This document shows positions 7,317 to 14,962 of a DNA stretch of 26,910 nucleotides, in pieces. Made by a program: the position numbers and the translations under genes. Each line of letters opens with the position of its first letter. Within the stretch, counting starts at the first letter, position 1. The DNA comes from a virus. The stretch spans positions 1 to 26,910 of the IMG/VR virus record IMGVR_UViG_3300009194_000044, one strand, 5' to 3'. Below the pieces are notes generated by a model, which saw nothing but the letters and a program-made list of their open reading frames with translations, was not told the DNA's origin and did no database searches.

Positions 7317-7928
7317 TTATACCCTTTCTGTCCACCCTGGGACAAATACTTCTTGTTCAAGATTTGCATTTGTGATGTTGTCGTATCGCTGAAGCTGGTA
7401 GTAGTTCATCCAGCGAAGCAGCCACTTTACAAGCTTTTCACGGTTTCGCGTGTTAAACCTCGATGTTTTAAGGTACTCACGCAGCGTACCAATAGTAACC
7501 GGCCCTATTCCACCATCTACCACAATATCGGGATAGTCGCGCTGGTTTCGGTTCAGCTTATTGAGAGCCTTTTGCAAACACTCTGCACCATAAGCAGTAC
7601 CCATATTCACAGAAGTATCAAACAGTTCGTCGGCAATCTCCTGGGGCATTTGGTTGCATTTTTGTTTGTCCCAGAAATTGTACTGATAAAATGAAGCCAC
7701 GTAAGCCTCCAGCCTGTTATCCCTGTTCATATTGCCTTCCCAGCTTCCACGCTCAACATTCTCTTTGATTTCATCAATGATATCCCAGCCGGGCCAATCG
7801 GGCCAATGAACACGCGAAATGCCTTTATATGTTTCGCCGCCTTTGTCGGCTTTGTGGTTTGAATATCCGCCCTCTATTTTGAGGGTCTCCGCAAATGCTT
7901 TCTGAAAATCTGCCATAACATTATTCAT
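7317..7928 (-). CDS. Endolysin, GH108-type muramidase
   Basis: This 203-residue protein carries the GH108 N-terminal signature EGGYSN..ADKGGETYKGISR, with E19 of EGGY as the expected catalytic acid. A helical core follows, then a C-terminal peptidoglycan-binding-like region (CLQKALNKLNRN...DGGIGPVTIGTLREYL). It cleaves the glycan backbone of the host wall for lysis. There is no signal peptide, so it needs the adjacent holin. The ATG at 7928 overlaps the gp25-like gene's end by 8 bases; an alternative ATG four codons later (7916) would remove the overlap. It is located within the baseplate gene block, so a virion-associated role is also possible. Confidence 0.88.
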   Translation of the reverse strand: MNNVMADFQKAFAETLKIEGGYSNHKADKGGETYKGISRVHWPDWPGWDIIDEIKENVERGSWEGNMNRDNRLEAYVASFYQYNFWDKQKCNQMPQEIADELFDTSVNMGTAYGAECLQKALNKLNRNQRDYPDIVVDGGIGPVTIGTLREYLKTSRFNTRNREKLVKWLLRWMNYYQLQRYDNITNANLEQEVFVPGWTERV

Positions 7929-8220
7929 TTAAGTCATAATCCAATTTAAAATCACCGGATTTGTCAAACTCCAGTGTTTTTACACGATACCCGTCTGCCT
8001 TTAATCCAACAGTGATATCTCTTTTAATCTCTGCCAGCGTATTGTTTTGCTTTTTCAGGAAATTGGGAAGCCCTACACCAAGAGTAGGCGACTCCTTAAG
8101 CTCTCCTTTATTCAACGTAAGAAGCATTGAAACATGCTGGTCATCGCTTGGCCCTGTTGCAAAATCACCGTTCTCGCACAATACATCATCGTTGGCATCA
8201 AGTAGTATATCGCTTCTCAT
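7921..8220 (-). CDS. Baseplate wedge gp25-like protein
   Basis: This 99-residue protein contains GDFATGPSDDQHVSMLLTLNKGELKESPTLGVGL, the conserved region of T4 gp25/P2 gpW-like baseplate wedge proteins, including the ExxxxPxxGxGL stretch thought to contact the sheath. Size is normal for the family. It shares one base with the spike gene upstream and overlaps the endolysin start. In contractile tails gp25 helps start sheath polymerisation together with gpJ, encoded about 1.6 kb downstream. Confidence 0.85.
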   Translation of the reverse strand: MRSDILLDANDDVLCENGDFATGPSDDQHVSMLLTLNKGELKESPTLGVGLPNFLKKQNNTLAEIKRDITVGLKADGYRVKTLEFDKSGDFKLDYDLNE

Positions 8221-8789
8221 TAGTGTGTAACTTTGTCGTTCTCAATTTCCGTAAAATCTCCAATCTCCTTACCCGCAACCGCCGTGTTTAATGCTGCCTG
8301 CAATGCGCTCGGATTTCCGTTCCCCGGCTCGTTGATTGGTGCGCCGGTAAGAATATTCAATATGGCCTCAAGTATTGCATTGTTTTTCTCAAGATTGGAA
8401 ACAAGTGTGGGCGTAATGGTTAAACCACCATTTTCACCGCCATTGATTTCAATCAGGTCAGCTGTTACAATAAAAGTTGAATTGCCAAGTTTGATCTCAA
8501 TGCTCTCCGGGTCATCAGCCGTTAACACGTAAGTATCGGTACTGATATTTTCTACCACCGCCACCAACACCCTGCTCCCCTGCTTTGGAAATACGGTTAA
8601 AGTATTCTCAGATGGCTCTGAAACGGCATTTAAGCGAACATCGTAGAGCGGTGGCAACTCCTGCCTTTCAACCGTACAGGTTTTAGTGACTTTGTCCACC
8701 TCCGAAACCGTTCCCTGGCTTACGAAAACAGGCACAATCTTTTTGGCTGCGCTCTCAATGGCTTCTTGTATTACGCTCTCAAGACTCAT
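8220..8789 (-). CDS. Baseplate spike / gpV-like protein
   Basis: This 189-residue protein has an OB-fold-like N-terminal half: VSQGTVSEVDKVTKTCTVE, then FPKQGSRVLVAVVEN, then TDTYVLTADDPESIEIKLG. A beta-strand region with GNSTFIVTADLIEINGG follows, as in the needle-forming C-terminal domain of P2 gpV/Mu gp45-type spikes, then a Gly/Asn/Ala-rich end. It overlaps the hub gene by 4 bp (ATGA type) and the gp25-like gene by one base. Order hub-spike-gp25 is normal for the central baseplate of contractile tails, where the spike pierces the outer membrane. Confidence 0.78.
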   Translation of the reverse strand: MSLESVIQEAIESAAKKIVPVFVSQGTVSEVDKVTKTCTVERQELPPLYDVRLNAVSEPSENTLTVFPKQGSRVLVAVVENISTDTYVLTADDPESIEIKLGNSTFIVTADLIEINGGENGGLTITPTLVSNLEKNNAILEAILNILTGAPINEPGNGNPSALQAALNTAVAGKEIGDFTEIENDKVTH

Positions 8790-9757
8790 AATTTAAAGCT
8801 CAAAGTATTTTCACGTTCATAACCACTATCAAGCCCGTAACGGATCACTGTCTTTTCAATTCTGTAACGACCTTCTCTGTCGGGCTCCTCCCGGTCAACT
8901 ATCTTTAAAGTATCCCCGGCATGAGTTCGAGGGTACGCGAAGCCTGTAACAGAACCGTTGTAACCATCAAAAGCCAGTTTTTTGTACTGCTCTTCGGTGG
9001 CTTTCTTTAATTCAGCCTCCGATAGGGGGCCAAAGTTCAGAGTTCTAATACTGACGTCGCGCCCCTCGGGCCCCACTTCAAATGTCAGTTTCTTTCCGTT
9101 TCTTAAATTCGATATCCCTTTCACGCGTACCTTTACATCCTCCGCACGCTTGTATTTCAGGTCGTTCTTTTTCACATTGTCATAAAACGTATAGGTGTGT
9201 TCGTCTCCGGTCTGACCGAGGTCATAACCAAAGTGGCAATTCAATACACCATCCTTTACCCAGGAGTAAAAACCAAAAGAACGTTGCAACTCCCAAAGCA
9301 CCCGGTAAGTACTCACGTTCAATATTTCAAAATTGCCCAGCTCTACATCGGGGCAACTAACCTCCAGGCCATCGGAAACATAATGGAGCAATGTTTTCAG
9401 GCTCACAGATTTCCAACTATTATTGAAGCTGTTTTGCTTCAGCGGGTAAAACTCATCGTCGCAATGCAGTACCAGGGGGGCACCACTCTCCACCTCCGAA
9501 ATGAAGCCCGTAAATTCCTGATAATACCTTCCGTCAAACCCCAGCTCCACTTTTACCGGATCACCAACTTTGATATACTCAAGCACTCCTTTCCCTGCCA
9601 GCTCTTTGTAGTTGCGTGGTAATACAATACGTGCTTTATTACCAAGCTCACGCACGCTTTCGGTTATTTCCACCTTGTTAAGGGCTTCAAAAACCACAAA
9701 CCGGCTGGCATCTCCAACCGTTATGCGTCCATTTGGCTCATAGTAATACAGCTTCAT
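8786..9757 (-). CDS. Baseplate hub protein (gpD / late control D-like)
   Basis: This 323-residue protein is beta-rich from the start (MKLYYYEPNGRI..FVVFEALNKVEITESV), with GDPVKVELGFDG..EFTGFISEVESG and later WELQRSFGFYSWVKDGVLNCHFG, features of the P2 gpD/T4 gp27/Mu gp44 hub family. The C-terminal part (GDTLKIVDREEPDREGRYRIEKTVIRYG) is the usual last barrel. A hub trimer connects the tail tube to the spike encoded next. It overlaps the spike gene by 4 bp and begins one base after the preceding gene. Length is normal for gpD. Confidence 0.82.
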   Translation of the reverse strand: MKLYYYEPNGRITVGDASRFVVFEALNKVEITESVRELGNKARIVLPRNYKELAGKGVLEYIKVGDPVKVELGFDGRYYQEFTGFISEVESGAPLVLHCDDEFYPLKQNSFNNSWKSVSLKTLLHYVSDGLEVSCPDVELGNFEILNVSTYRVLWELQRSFGFYSWVKDGVLNCHFGYDLGQTGDEHTYTFYDNVKKNDLKYKRAEDVKVRVKGISNLRNGKKLTFEVGPEGRDVSIRTLNFGPLSEAELKKATEEQYKKLAFDGYNGSVTGFAYPRTHAGDTLKIVDREEPDREGRYRIEKTVIRYGLDSGYERENTLSFKL

Positions 9758-9758
9758 A

Positions 9759-10412
9759 TCAAAATCCTTGTGCTAAAAATTCGGTTGGCTCAATAGAGAT
9801 GGCAGTAAAAGCGAACTTCACGGTATCCACGTAGCCCTCAACAAAACCCACATCCAGTCCTCCATCAATAAAAACCTCCTGTATGCCCAAATCATCAAAC
9901 AGCCGCCCTGATACATGGAAAGTTCCTGACTGCCTGAACATGGCGTCAATTTCCTTCAGGTGAGCCGATGGGTATTGATGGTCTGTAACATCTACCAATA
10001 TTCCGCTTACTTTTATTTCCCAGGGCTTGAGTCCGAAATGCTCTACCACTTCGTGCTCACTCCTGTCAATGGGTGTTCGTTTCACATGCTTTCCACGCGT
10101 AAACCTCACCATCGGAGGAGGTGCCAGAAATTTCTGAGGCTCATTGTCGCGGCTTTTTACAAACGGAAAAGCCGGATGGCCGTTTTCCATCGTGGGTATT
10201 CCAAAATGAAAAACAGCATCCGGGTTTCTTGAACTCTCAAACTTCATGTCGGCAAAGGAGGTATCACTCTCAGGATATACAGGTATGTTCGACAACATAA
10301 AGTTGCTGACCTCAAATCCTGCCTTTATTAGTCGGGGCGCCACTTTCATGGCCGAATAACCAAAGGCATTGTTGTACCTGTCTAATATATCGTTGATGCT
10401 AAGTGTTGCCAT
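9759..10412 (-). CDS. Tail protein, probably DUF6046-like
   Basis: This 217-residue soluble protein resembles, as far as I can recall, the DUF6046 group restricted to Bacteroidota phage tail modules. The middle contains TPIDRSEHEVVEHFGLKPWEIKVSGILVD, followed by YPSAHLKEIDAMFRQSG and a beta-rich C-terminus. It sits between the tail chaperones and the hub. That is where a tape measure would normally be; in this phage the tape measure is on the other strand about 10 kb away. A role as a hub-proximal or tube-end adaptor fits its position, but no catalytic motif is visible. Its first 14 bases overlap the end of the -1 frameshift ORF. Confidence 0.6.
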   Translation of the reverse strand: MATLSINDILDRYNNAFGYSAMKVAPRLIKAGFEVSNFMLSNIPVYPESDTSFADMKFESSRNPDAVFHFGIPTMENGHPAFPFVKSRDNEPQKFLAPPPMVRFTRGKHVKRTPIDRSEHEVVEHFGLKPWEIKVSGILVDVTDHQYPSAHLKEIDAMFRQSGTFHVSGRLFDDLGIQEVFIDGGLDVGFVEGYVDTVKFAFTAISIEPTEFLAQGF

Positions 10413-10976
10413 TTCCTTTTTTCATGCCTAACAGTCCTTTTTCCGCAAGCCACTCGACCTGTCTGTATTTTTCCATCCAGACACTGTCGGGCAGATCTTC
10501 AGGAAAAGGAATGTTTAAATAATAACTTATCAGGGCATTGGCCTGACGGATGAAATTCGATATCTGCCTTTTGCTACTATCCTCGTCTTCGACAATGTCG
10601 ATGCGAGGATAGTAGCCTATAAGTTTTTTACAATCGACTTACGAACCGGAATGAGCTCGGCAATTGCATCAAAGGCACCAAAGAAAAGTGCGTCATCAGC
10701 TTTCACCTGTTCTTTACCGGTCAGCAGACAGGAGTTAATTAGCAAAGTTTTTGCTTTGTCCGGATTCTTATCCAGCCACTTTTCAAACTCGCTCATCGTC
10801 TTTCGATCGGGTACCCTCACAATCACGTCAAGGTATTTGTCCCCGTTATCATCCATTGGCAAGCTGGCCATTTTCACTTTGTCCGATCCGTAGCGTTCTT
10901 TCCATGCCTTAATCATTTCGGCGGTAACGCCATCGGGCAGGTTTGAATTTGATTGCTGTTTTGATTGTTCAGCCAT
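10399..10976 (-). CDS. Tail assembly chaperone, -1 frameshift fusion (G-T type)
   Basis: The in-frame chaperone (119 residues) stops at 10617. At 10629-10623 the message reads A AAA AAC, an ideal bacterial -1 slippery heptamer in the zero frame GTA AAA AAC. After slipping, the -1 frame continues through CTT ATA GGC TAC and stays open for about 70 codons (LIGYYPRIDIVEDED... to ...KKGNGNT) until TAG at 10399-10401, giving a fusion of roughly 190 residues. In many phages the shifted product links tape measure and tube. The extension has no start codon or spacing of its own, so it is best explained as a frameshift product. Confidence 0.85.
10573..10629 (-). promoter_or_regulatory. Programmed -1 frameshift signal: slippery site plus stem-loop
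   Basis: The slippery heptamer AAAAAAC occupies 10629-10623. After a 6-nt spacer (10622-10617) comes a perfect 13-bp stem, GCTACTATCCTCG (10616-10604) with CGAGGATAGTAGC (10585-10573), around an 18-nt loop. The loop can itself fold (TCGAC/GTCGA). Spacing and stem strength are those expected of a frameshift stimulator. The stem is not needed by either protein sequence alone. Confidence 0.88.
10617..10976 (-). CDS. Tail assembly chaperone, unshifted product (G type)
   Basis: This 119-residue protein lies immediately after the tube gene, the standard location of the short tail chaperone that coats the tape measure during tail assembly. It starts with a polar, Gln/Ser-rich segment, then KAWKERYGSDKVKMASLP, VIVRVPDRKTMSEFEKWLDKNPDKAKTLLINSCLL and a short hydrophobic C-terminus. 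The DRKTMSEFEKWLD..P.KA pattern resembles chaperones of Bacteroidota phages. It ends with the frameshift site. A 17-nt motif shared with other late genes lies 12 nt before its ATG. There are no enzymatic motifs. Confidence 0.8.
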   Translation of the reverse strand: MAEQSKQQSNSNLPDGVTAEMIKAWKERYGSDKVKMASLPMDDNGDKYLDVIVRVPDRKTMSEFEKWLDKNPDKAKTLLINSCLLTGKEQVKADDALFFGAFDAIAELIPVRKSIVKNL

Positions 10977-10988
10977 TTGAAGTAGGTT

Positions 10989-11005
10989 TTTAAATGTTGA
11001 TTAAA
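10989..11005 (-). promoter_or_regulatory. 17-nt motif before the tail chaperone
   Basis: In the gene direction this reads TTTAATCAACATTTAAA and ends 12 nt before the ATG at 10976. The same 17-mer, varying at two central positions, precedes the major capsid and 23489 genes at 13-14 nt. The constant distance to the start codon suggests a translation-initiation or late-control element; it does not match the host -33/-7 consensus. Confidence 0.5.
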
Positions 11006-11011
11006 CAATGA

Positions 11012-11431
11012 TTACGCGTTGTTATAGTCGATGTCAAGCACAAACAAGTTGTACTGTTTTTTGACATCCATATCTCCGGGAACGTCGCGCCCGGTGTCCT
11101 GGAATTTAACCAGCAGAGTGTCGTTTACAATGTCGTTGTCTTCATTCACAAACGTTACATTGATTTTGAAAGGCTTAATCTTAAGAACACTGGTTCCTGC
11201 GGCCTTTTCTATTGCACTGGCAGATGCCAGGCGAAGGGTCATGGTTGCCGAGTTGGTTTCCTTACCCATGCTGTAACTGGTCATCTTGTTACTCCCGAGG
11301 CTGTGATTGGCCTGATGCTCCTGTTCGGTTGCATAGGTCAGTTCGGTAACCTCATAAGACATGGATCCAAACATGGCAATATTCACATCACCACTATCGT
11401 AGGCTTTGCCGTTTTTAGTAATCAGAGACAT
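11012..11431 (-). CDS. Tail tube protein
   Basis: This 139-residue protein directly follows the sheath gene with a one-base overlap and precedes the chaperone pair, the invariant tube position. The sequence is beta-rich: GDVNIAMFGSMSYEVTELTYATEQEHQ, then MGKETNSATMTLRLA, then KPFKINVTFVNEDN, then KKQYNLFVLDIDYN. This is compatible with the stacked-hexamer tube fold shared with Hcp/gp19/P2 FII. Length is typical. It forms the inner conduit for DNA. Confidence 0.8.
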   Translation of the reverse strand: MSLITKNGKAYDSGDVNIAMFGSMSYEVTELTYATEQEHQANHSLGSNKMTSYSMGKETNSATMTLRLASASAIEKAAGTSVLKIKPFKINVTFVNEDNDIVNDTLLVKFQDTGRDVPGDMDVKKQYNLFVLDIDYNNA

Positions 11432-12696
11432 TACAAGCTTGTTTTAAGATTAATACTACCCTGAATTTCATTGATGGTACCGGTAGGCACCACGGTAAAT
11501 GAAACTTTCAGGACTTTATCTCCTGTGAGAAGATTGCTGTTGGGATCCACCTTGGTTTCTCCTCCGGAAATCTCACCGGCCGTAACCATGGCGGCAAACT
11601 CTGAATCTCCAATACCCTCAAAGTACTTACGAATACCCACAGGCAGTAATCCGGTGGACGCATCCACGGGAACAACGGTTTTCACCTTTGGCAGCAATGC
11701 TGTTCTAAGGCGGCGAGCTGCCTTAGCATAAGTGAGTCCAAGAGCAATGGTGTTTTCGTTCATATACCCGTCCTGATCCACAATTTCGGCGGCACACACA
11801 TGGTCGTTATTGAAACGATACCCGCTGATACCGGTGTAAGAAATGGCGAATACATAACCATACTGGTCGAAAGTGGAAAGGTCTGCCTCCACTTCGGTAA
11901 TCTTTTTGTGGCTGCTCAATCCGGCCACCAACCACTTACCCTTTGGGGCATCACTTAAATCAAGCGACTCCACTTCACCAATGGATTGATTTACGGCAAT
12001 ACTGGCAGAAACACCAAGCATGGTTCCCACATCGGCAAATTTTTGCGCATCACCAACGAGGGTTTCCGCGTAGCCAAAGTCTTGAGCAATACACACAGAA
12101 ACATTGGTATAAGGAATGGTAATACCCTCCACCTGGATATCTTTGAGGTCAAGAACCCCGGCCACGCTGTCGGCAATGCCACGTCCCTCAATGAAAATAT
12201 TCAGGGGGCGGTCAGTTTCCCAGGACCAGTCATGCAGTGTTTGTGCAGCAGGAATGGCATTCCTCACCACTTCCTCCATACCATCCACCACAGTTGGCGC
12301 ATACAAATCGTCAGGATTGTAGGCAACAGCCAGGCGGCGAATCTGCCCATTGGCACCTGCCACAAGTGACTGGCCATTGGTATTCAGCATGGTTTCCATA
12401 TCGCTGGCCACAGGAGCCACCAACACAAATAGCGTGGTACCTTCACCGGCCATGCGGTAGAATTCCGAGATGTGGCGGTACACCCGCACATCATTATCCG
12501 TATCATAAGCCTCGTCGATGCCCAACAATTCGGCATCCTTAAGACTTGTGATTTCCAAGACATCCCCATTGGCGAAGCCGGTGACTCCCTCTGCTGCTGC
12601 TACCGACGGGCCGTTTACCAGCAAACCGCTAATAGCATCGGCATTGTCGTTTACCGCTGCACCAATAGTGCCTTTATTAATAATCACTCCTCTCAT
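11431..12696 (-). CDS. Contractile tail sheath protein (DUF2586-like)
   Basis: This 421-residue protein starts MRGVIINKGTIGAAVNDNADAISGLLVNGP and contains FYRMAGEGTTLFVLV, IPAAQTLHDWSWETDRPLNIFIEGRGIAD, FDQYGYVFAISYTGISGYRFNNDHVCA and a C-terminal beta handshake-type strand (VSFTVVPTGTINEIQGSINLKTSL). These features match the DUF2586 tail sheath group of Bacteroidota and Mu-like phages. The sheath contracts to drive the tube through the envelope. It is followed by the tube gene, overlapping by one base, and preceded by a two-base gap. Confidence 0.88.
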   Translation of the reverse strand: MRGVIINKGTIGAAVNDNADAISGLLVNGPSVAAAEGVTGFANGDVLEITSLKDAELLGIDEAYDTDNDVRVYRHISEFYRMAGEGTTLFVLVAPVASDMETMLNTNGQSLVAGANGQIRRLAVAYNPDDLYAPTVVDGMEEVVRNAIPAAQTLHDWSWETDRPLNIFIEGRGIADSVAGVLDLKDIQVEGITIPYTNVSVCIAQDFGYAETLVGDAQKFADVGTMLGVSASIAVNQSIGEVESLDLSDAPKGKWLVAGLSSHKKITEVEADLSTFDQYGYVFAISYTGISGYRFNNDHVCAAEIVDQDGYMNENTIALGLTYAKAARRLRTALLPKVKTVVPVDASTGLLPVGIRKYFEGIGDSEFAAMVTAGEISGGETKVDPNSNLLTGDKVLKVSFTVVPTGTINEIQGSINLKTSL

Positions 12697-12698
12697 AA

Positions 12699-13118
12699 CT
12701 ACTTAGCTTTTTCGATAACCAGACGGGCCCTGTCCTTTGTTACCAGTTCAACCTCCTTTTTGGGGCCACTCAACTGGGCAAGGTTCTCGTTGGTGAAATA
12801 CTCACCCTTGCCATTGCGCCAGAGTTTTGAAACGCCCAGACGCTTCATTATTTCCAGCTGCTTTTCGGCATCCTTTACCTCACTGTTTGGCTTTTCCTCC
12901 GGAGTTTCCTTTTCGGTATCTTTGGGGTTTTCCTCCGGGGCCTTCTTAGGAGCTTCCTTCGAAGTCTCTTCAGGCTTTGGAGTCTCCTCCGAATTTTCCT
13001 GCTCCTTTTCATCACCCGCAGGAGGAGTGGTGGTATTGTCAACCACGGGCTGATTCACGCCCTGTTGCTTGTCAGCCGCCTCAGGGGCCGGCTGTTGGTT
13101 TTTCTTTTTTTCTGCCAT
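12699..13118 (-). CDS. Low-complexity Pro/Glu/Lys-rich head-tail region protein
   Basis: This is a 139-residue protein. Residues 1-85 are disordered and repetitive, rich in E, P, K, T (ETPKPEETSKEAPKKAPEEN and similar). The last 50 residues form a compact-looking domain (EIMKRLGVSKLWRNGKGEYFTNENLAQLS..., then VELVTKDRARLVIEKAK). That C-terminal pattern resembles the small Mu gp35-like domains found between capsid and sheath genes, where it may act in head-tail joining. The position agrees. The acidic/basic repeat could reflect recent repeat expansion. Confidence 0.6.
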   Translation of the reverse strand: MAEKKKNQQPAPEAADKQQGVNQPVVDNTTTPPAGDEKEQENSEETPKPEETSKEAPKKAPEENPKDTEKETPEEKPNSEVKDAEKQLEIMKRLGVSKLWRNGKGEYFTNENLAQLSGPKKEVELVTKDRARLVIEKAK

Positions 13119-13120
13119 GA

Positions 13121-13345
13121 CTATTTGAATTTGTCTAATGCGTTAATAATTAAAGTGACAAGTACCGAACCGGCCGCCCACAGACCACTGATAACTTTAT
13201 TCCGCGTTTCGAGCGTATTGACACGTACGGAAAGGTCTTCATCCTTTTCCATCTTCTTTTCAATGTTCTCAACGCGCGAATGAAGCAGAATGAGAAGCTC
13301 TCGTTGCGAGAGCTTTCTCATATCTATTTGGTCATTGGTGGACAT
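13121..13345 (-). CDS. XhlA-like small membrane protein, holin-associated
   Basis: This 74-residue protein has an N-terminal coiled-coil region (about residues 10-48, RELLILLHSRVENIEKKMEKD...RVNTLETRN), then one membrane helix (about 50-68, VISGLWAAGSVLVTLIINAL) and a basic end DKFK. The coiled coil plus C-terminal transmembrane arrangement is that of haemolysin XhlA-type proteins, which assist holins. It lies between capsid and sheath genes, away from the endolysin-holin pair at 6930-7928, so a structural or superinfection-related membrane role cannot be excluded. Confidence 0.6.
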   Translation of the reverse strand: MSTNDQIDMRKLSQRELLILLHSRVENIEKKMEKDEDLSVRVNTLETRNKVISGLWAAGSVLVTLIINALDKFK

Positions 13346-13365
13346 GGATAGTACTATTAAAACGA

Positions 13366-14427
13366 TTACACTGCGTTTGCAGAAACAATGGCACCGCGAG
13401 CCTCTTCACGAGTAGGCATCACAATATAATTGTGGCGGAAGTTCACCAGATTTCTCTGGTTTTGCGGGTCGGTTTTTGCCTCCTGGAAGTACATCTTAAT
13501 CATTCCGCTGGCTTTGGCCACACGTTCCAAAGAGAAGAAAGTAGATGCACGGCGGTCGGTTGCAGCGGGTACTGCACCATAAGACAACTTAGTTCCGGTG
13601 GCGGGATTGTAATAAGGCGCTCCGATGTAGGAGTAAAAATCAAACGAAAGCTGGTTGTAAGGCTTGCCGGTAGTTGCATTAAAGAACTGGTCTTTAAACT
13701 TCTGGTCAAGCAACAACAGGTCGTTCACGTGGTCGGTACTCAGTACCAAACGACGTCCAAGCTCGGGCACTTCTTTTTCGTCCAATGCGGCTTTCAACCG
13801 AACCAGGTCTTCCCATACCAGGCGCAAACGCCCTGTACCATCATCCGGGCCGGTGGTAACCAAAACAGGCATGTCACCTGCACCATCAGCCGGAGCAATG
13901 GCATGAAGTGCCTTTTTGATTTTTGCCGCAGCAATGGCCTTGGCATGCTGACCTTTCACGGCCGCAATCTTGTCATAAGCCAGAGCATACAACTCATCAT
14001 CCGTAACGGGAGTCACTTTGGTCTGATACTTATCCAGGGTAATGACCATATCTTCACCGTCAAGCTCCTGAATGGGTATTGGGTAAGTGGTATTGTTAAT
14101 CAACACATCAGGTCGCACACCCATAAATGTAGAGTGTATGGCTTCAGCCTCATCACCCACCGGATTTACATACCTCGAAAAATCTTCTATCCCGTCCAGG
14201 AAGCTTCCTTGTTCTTGAGTACTCAACTCATTTTTAACCTGCTCAGTCCACACCTCACGGTACACACCGGCCATGGTCATGCCCGAAGGCATTGGAATAA
14301 AAGAGGAGGCGAAAAGAACGCCCGTCACAATCTCGGCATTAAAGCCGGTTACCATTTCAATACCCACACCTCCTACAATGGAGACCAGGATTGAAAAAAG
14401 AATCGAAAGAATCAGTTTTGTTTTCAT
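13366..14427 (-). CDS. Major capsid protein
   Basis: This 353-residue protein follows the protease/scaffold gene. The body (from about residue 55) has DGIEDFSRYVNPVGDEAEAIH, IPIQELDGEDMVITLDKYQTKVTPVTDDELYALAYDKI, LVLSTDHVNDLLLLDQKFKDQF and LVNFRHNYIVMPTREEARGAI, a capsid pattern of Bacteroidota Mu-like phages. The N-terminal 50 residues are unusual: KTKLILSILFSILVSIVGGVG then VTGFNAEIVTGVLFASSFIP, two hydrophobic stretches before MPSG. The 17-nt motif 14 nt before the first ATG supports that start, so the hydrophobic part is probably translated and may be removed by the prohead protease. A start at M47 or M50 is the alternative. Confidence 0.82.
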   Translation of the reverse strand: MKTKLILSILFSILVSIVGGVGIEMVTGFNAEIVTGVLFASSFIPMPSGMTMAGVYREVWTEQVKNELSTQEQGSFLDGIEDFSRYVNPVGDEAEAIHSTFMGVRPDVLINNTTYPIPIQELDGEDMVITLDKYQTKVTPVTDDELYALAYDKIAAVKGQHAKAIAAAKIKKALHAIAPADGAGDMPVLVTTGPDDGTGRLRLVWEDLVRLKAALDEKEVPELGRRLVLSTDHVNDLLLLDQKFKDQFFNATTGKPYNQLSFDFYSYIGAPYYNPATGTKLSYGAVPAATDRRASTFFSLERVAKASGMIKMYFQEAKTDPQNQRNLVNFRHNYIVMPTREEARGAIVSANAV

Positions 14428-14441
14428 TGTCTTGTTAACTG

Positions 14442-14458
14442 TTTAAAGATTGATTAAA
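14442..14458 (-). promoter_or_regulatory. 17-nt motif before the major capsid gene
   Basis: In the gene direction this reads TTTAATCAATCTTTAAA, ending 14 nt before the capsid ATG. It matches the copies at 10989-11005 and 23459-23475 except at the two central positions. It lies in the 64-bp gap after the protease gene. Confidence 0.5.
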
Positions 14459-14491
14459 TAAGGGTTACAAGCCTGTTAAGAGCTGTAAGAT

Positions 14492-14962
14492 TTACAATTC
14501 GGGTTCAACGTCAAACTGCTCTTTGTAGAGCGATTTGAACTTCTCAGGATCCTCTTTGGGCATCTTCTCCAAATCGGCAGCTGCTTTCTCCTGGTAGTCT
14601 TTCCACTTCCAGTCTTTACGCTCCTGTTCTTTGCCCTGAGAACCCTGTGCGCCTCCGCCCTGAATGCTGCCACTTACCGGGGTGTAAGCATTCATGTCGG
14701 CAAAAATGCCGTTTAACTCTTCAAGGCCAAGCTTTTCGCCACGGGCAATGTACTCGTCGCGCTTTTCCTTGTTAATTTTTTTGGAGGCAATGGCGGCATC
14801 TACTGCCTGCTCAATGCTCTTTTTCACGAGTGCCTGAGCATCCTCTTTAGCCTTATCGCCCTCGGCCATTTTGGCATCAAGTGCGGCCATTACTTCGGCG
14901 TCGGTACTTTCGTCGGTCACGCCCTGCAAATTGTACTTTGCGATGATCTGCTTTTTGTCCAT
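14492..14962 (-). CDS. Nested scaffold protein from internal start
   Basis: Codon 215 of the protease gene is an ATG preceded by an extremely A-rich stretch (AAACAAAAAAAG), the preferred initiation context in this phylum. Translation from it would give 156 residues (MDKKQIIAKYNLQG... onward): helical, charged, with Gly/Gln-rich and Lys-rich parts, as in capsid scaffolds. The same protease-with-nested-scaffold design is known in lambda (C/Nu3) and Mu (I/Z). Independent expression is inferred, not shown. Confidence 0.55.
   Translation of the reverse strand: MDKKQIIAKYNLQGVTDESTDAEVMAALDAKMAEGDKAKEDAQALVKKSIEQAVDAAIASKKINKEKRDEYIARGEKLGLEELNGIFADMNAYTPVSGSIQGGGAQGSQGKEQERKDWKWKDYQEKAAADLEKMPKEDPEKFKSLYKEQFDVEPEL

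Noticed and set aside
13432-14394. Long plus-strand ORF (320 codons) opposite the capsid gene
   Set aside because: It is wholly antisense to a clear capsid gene; composition is Cys/His/Gln-rich as expected from a reverse-frame shadow.
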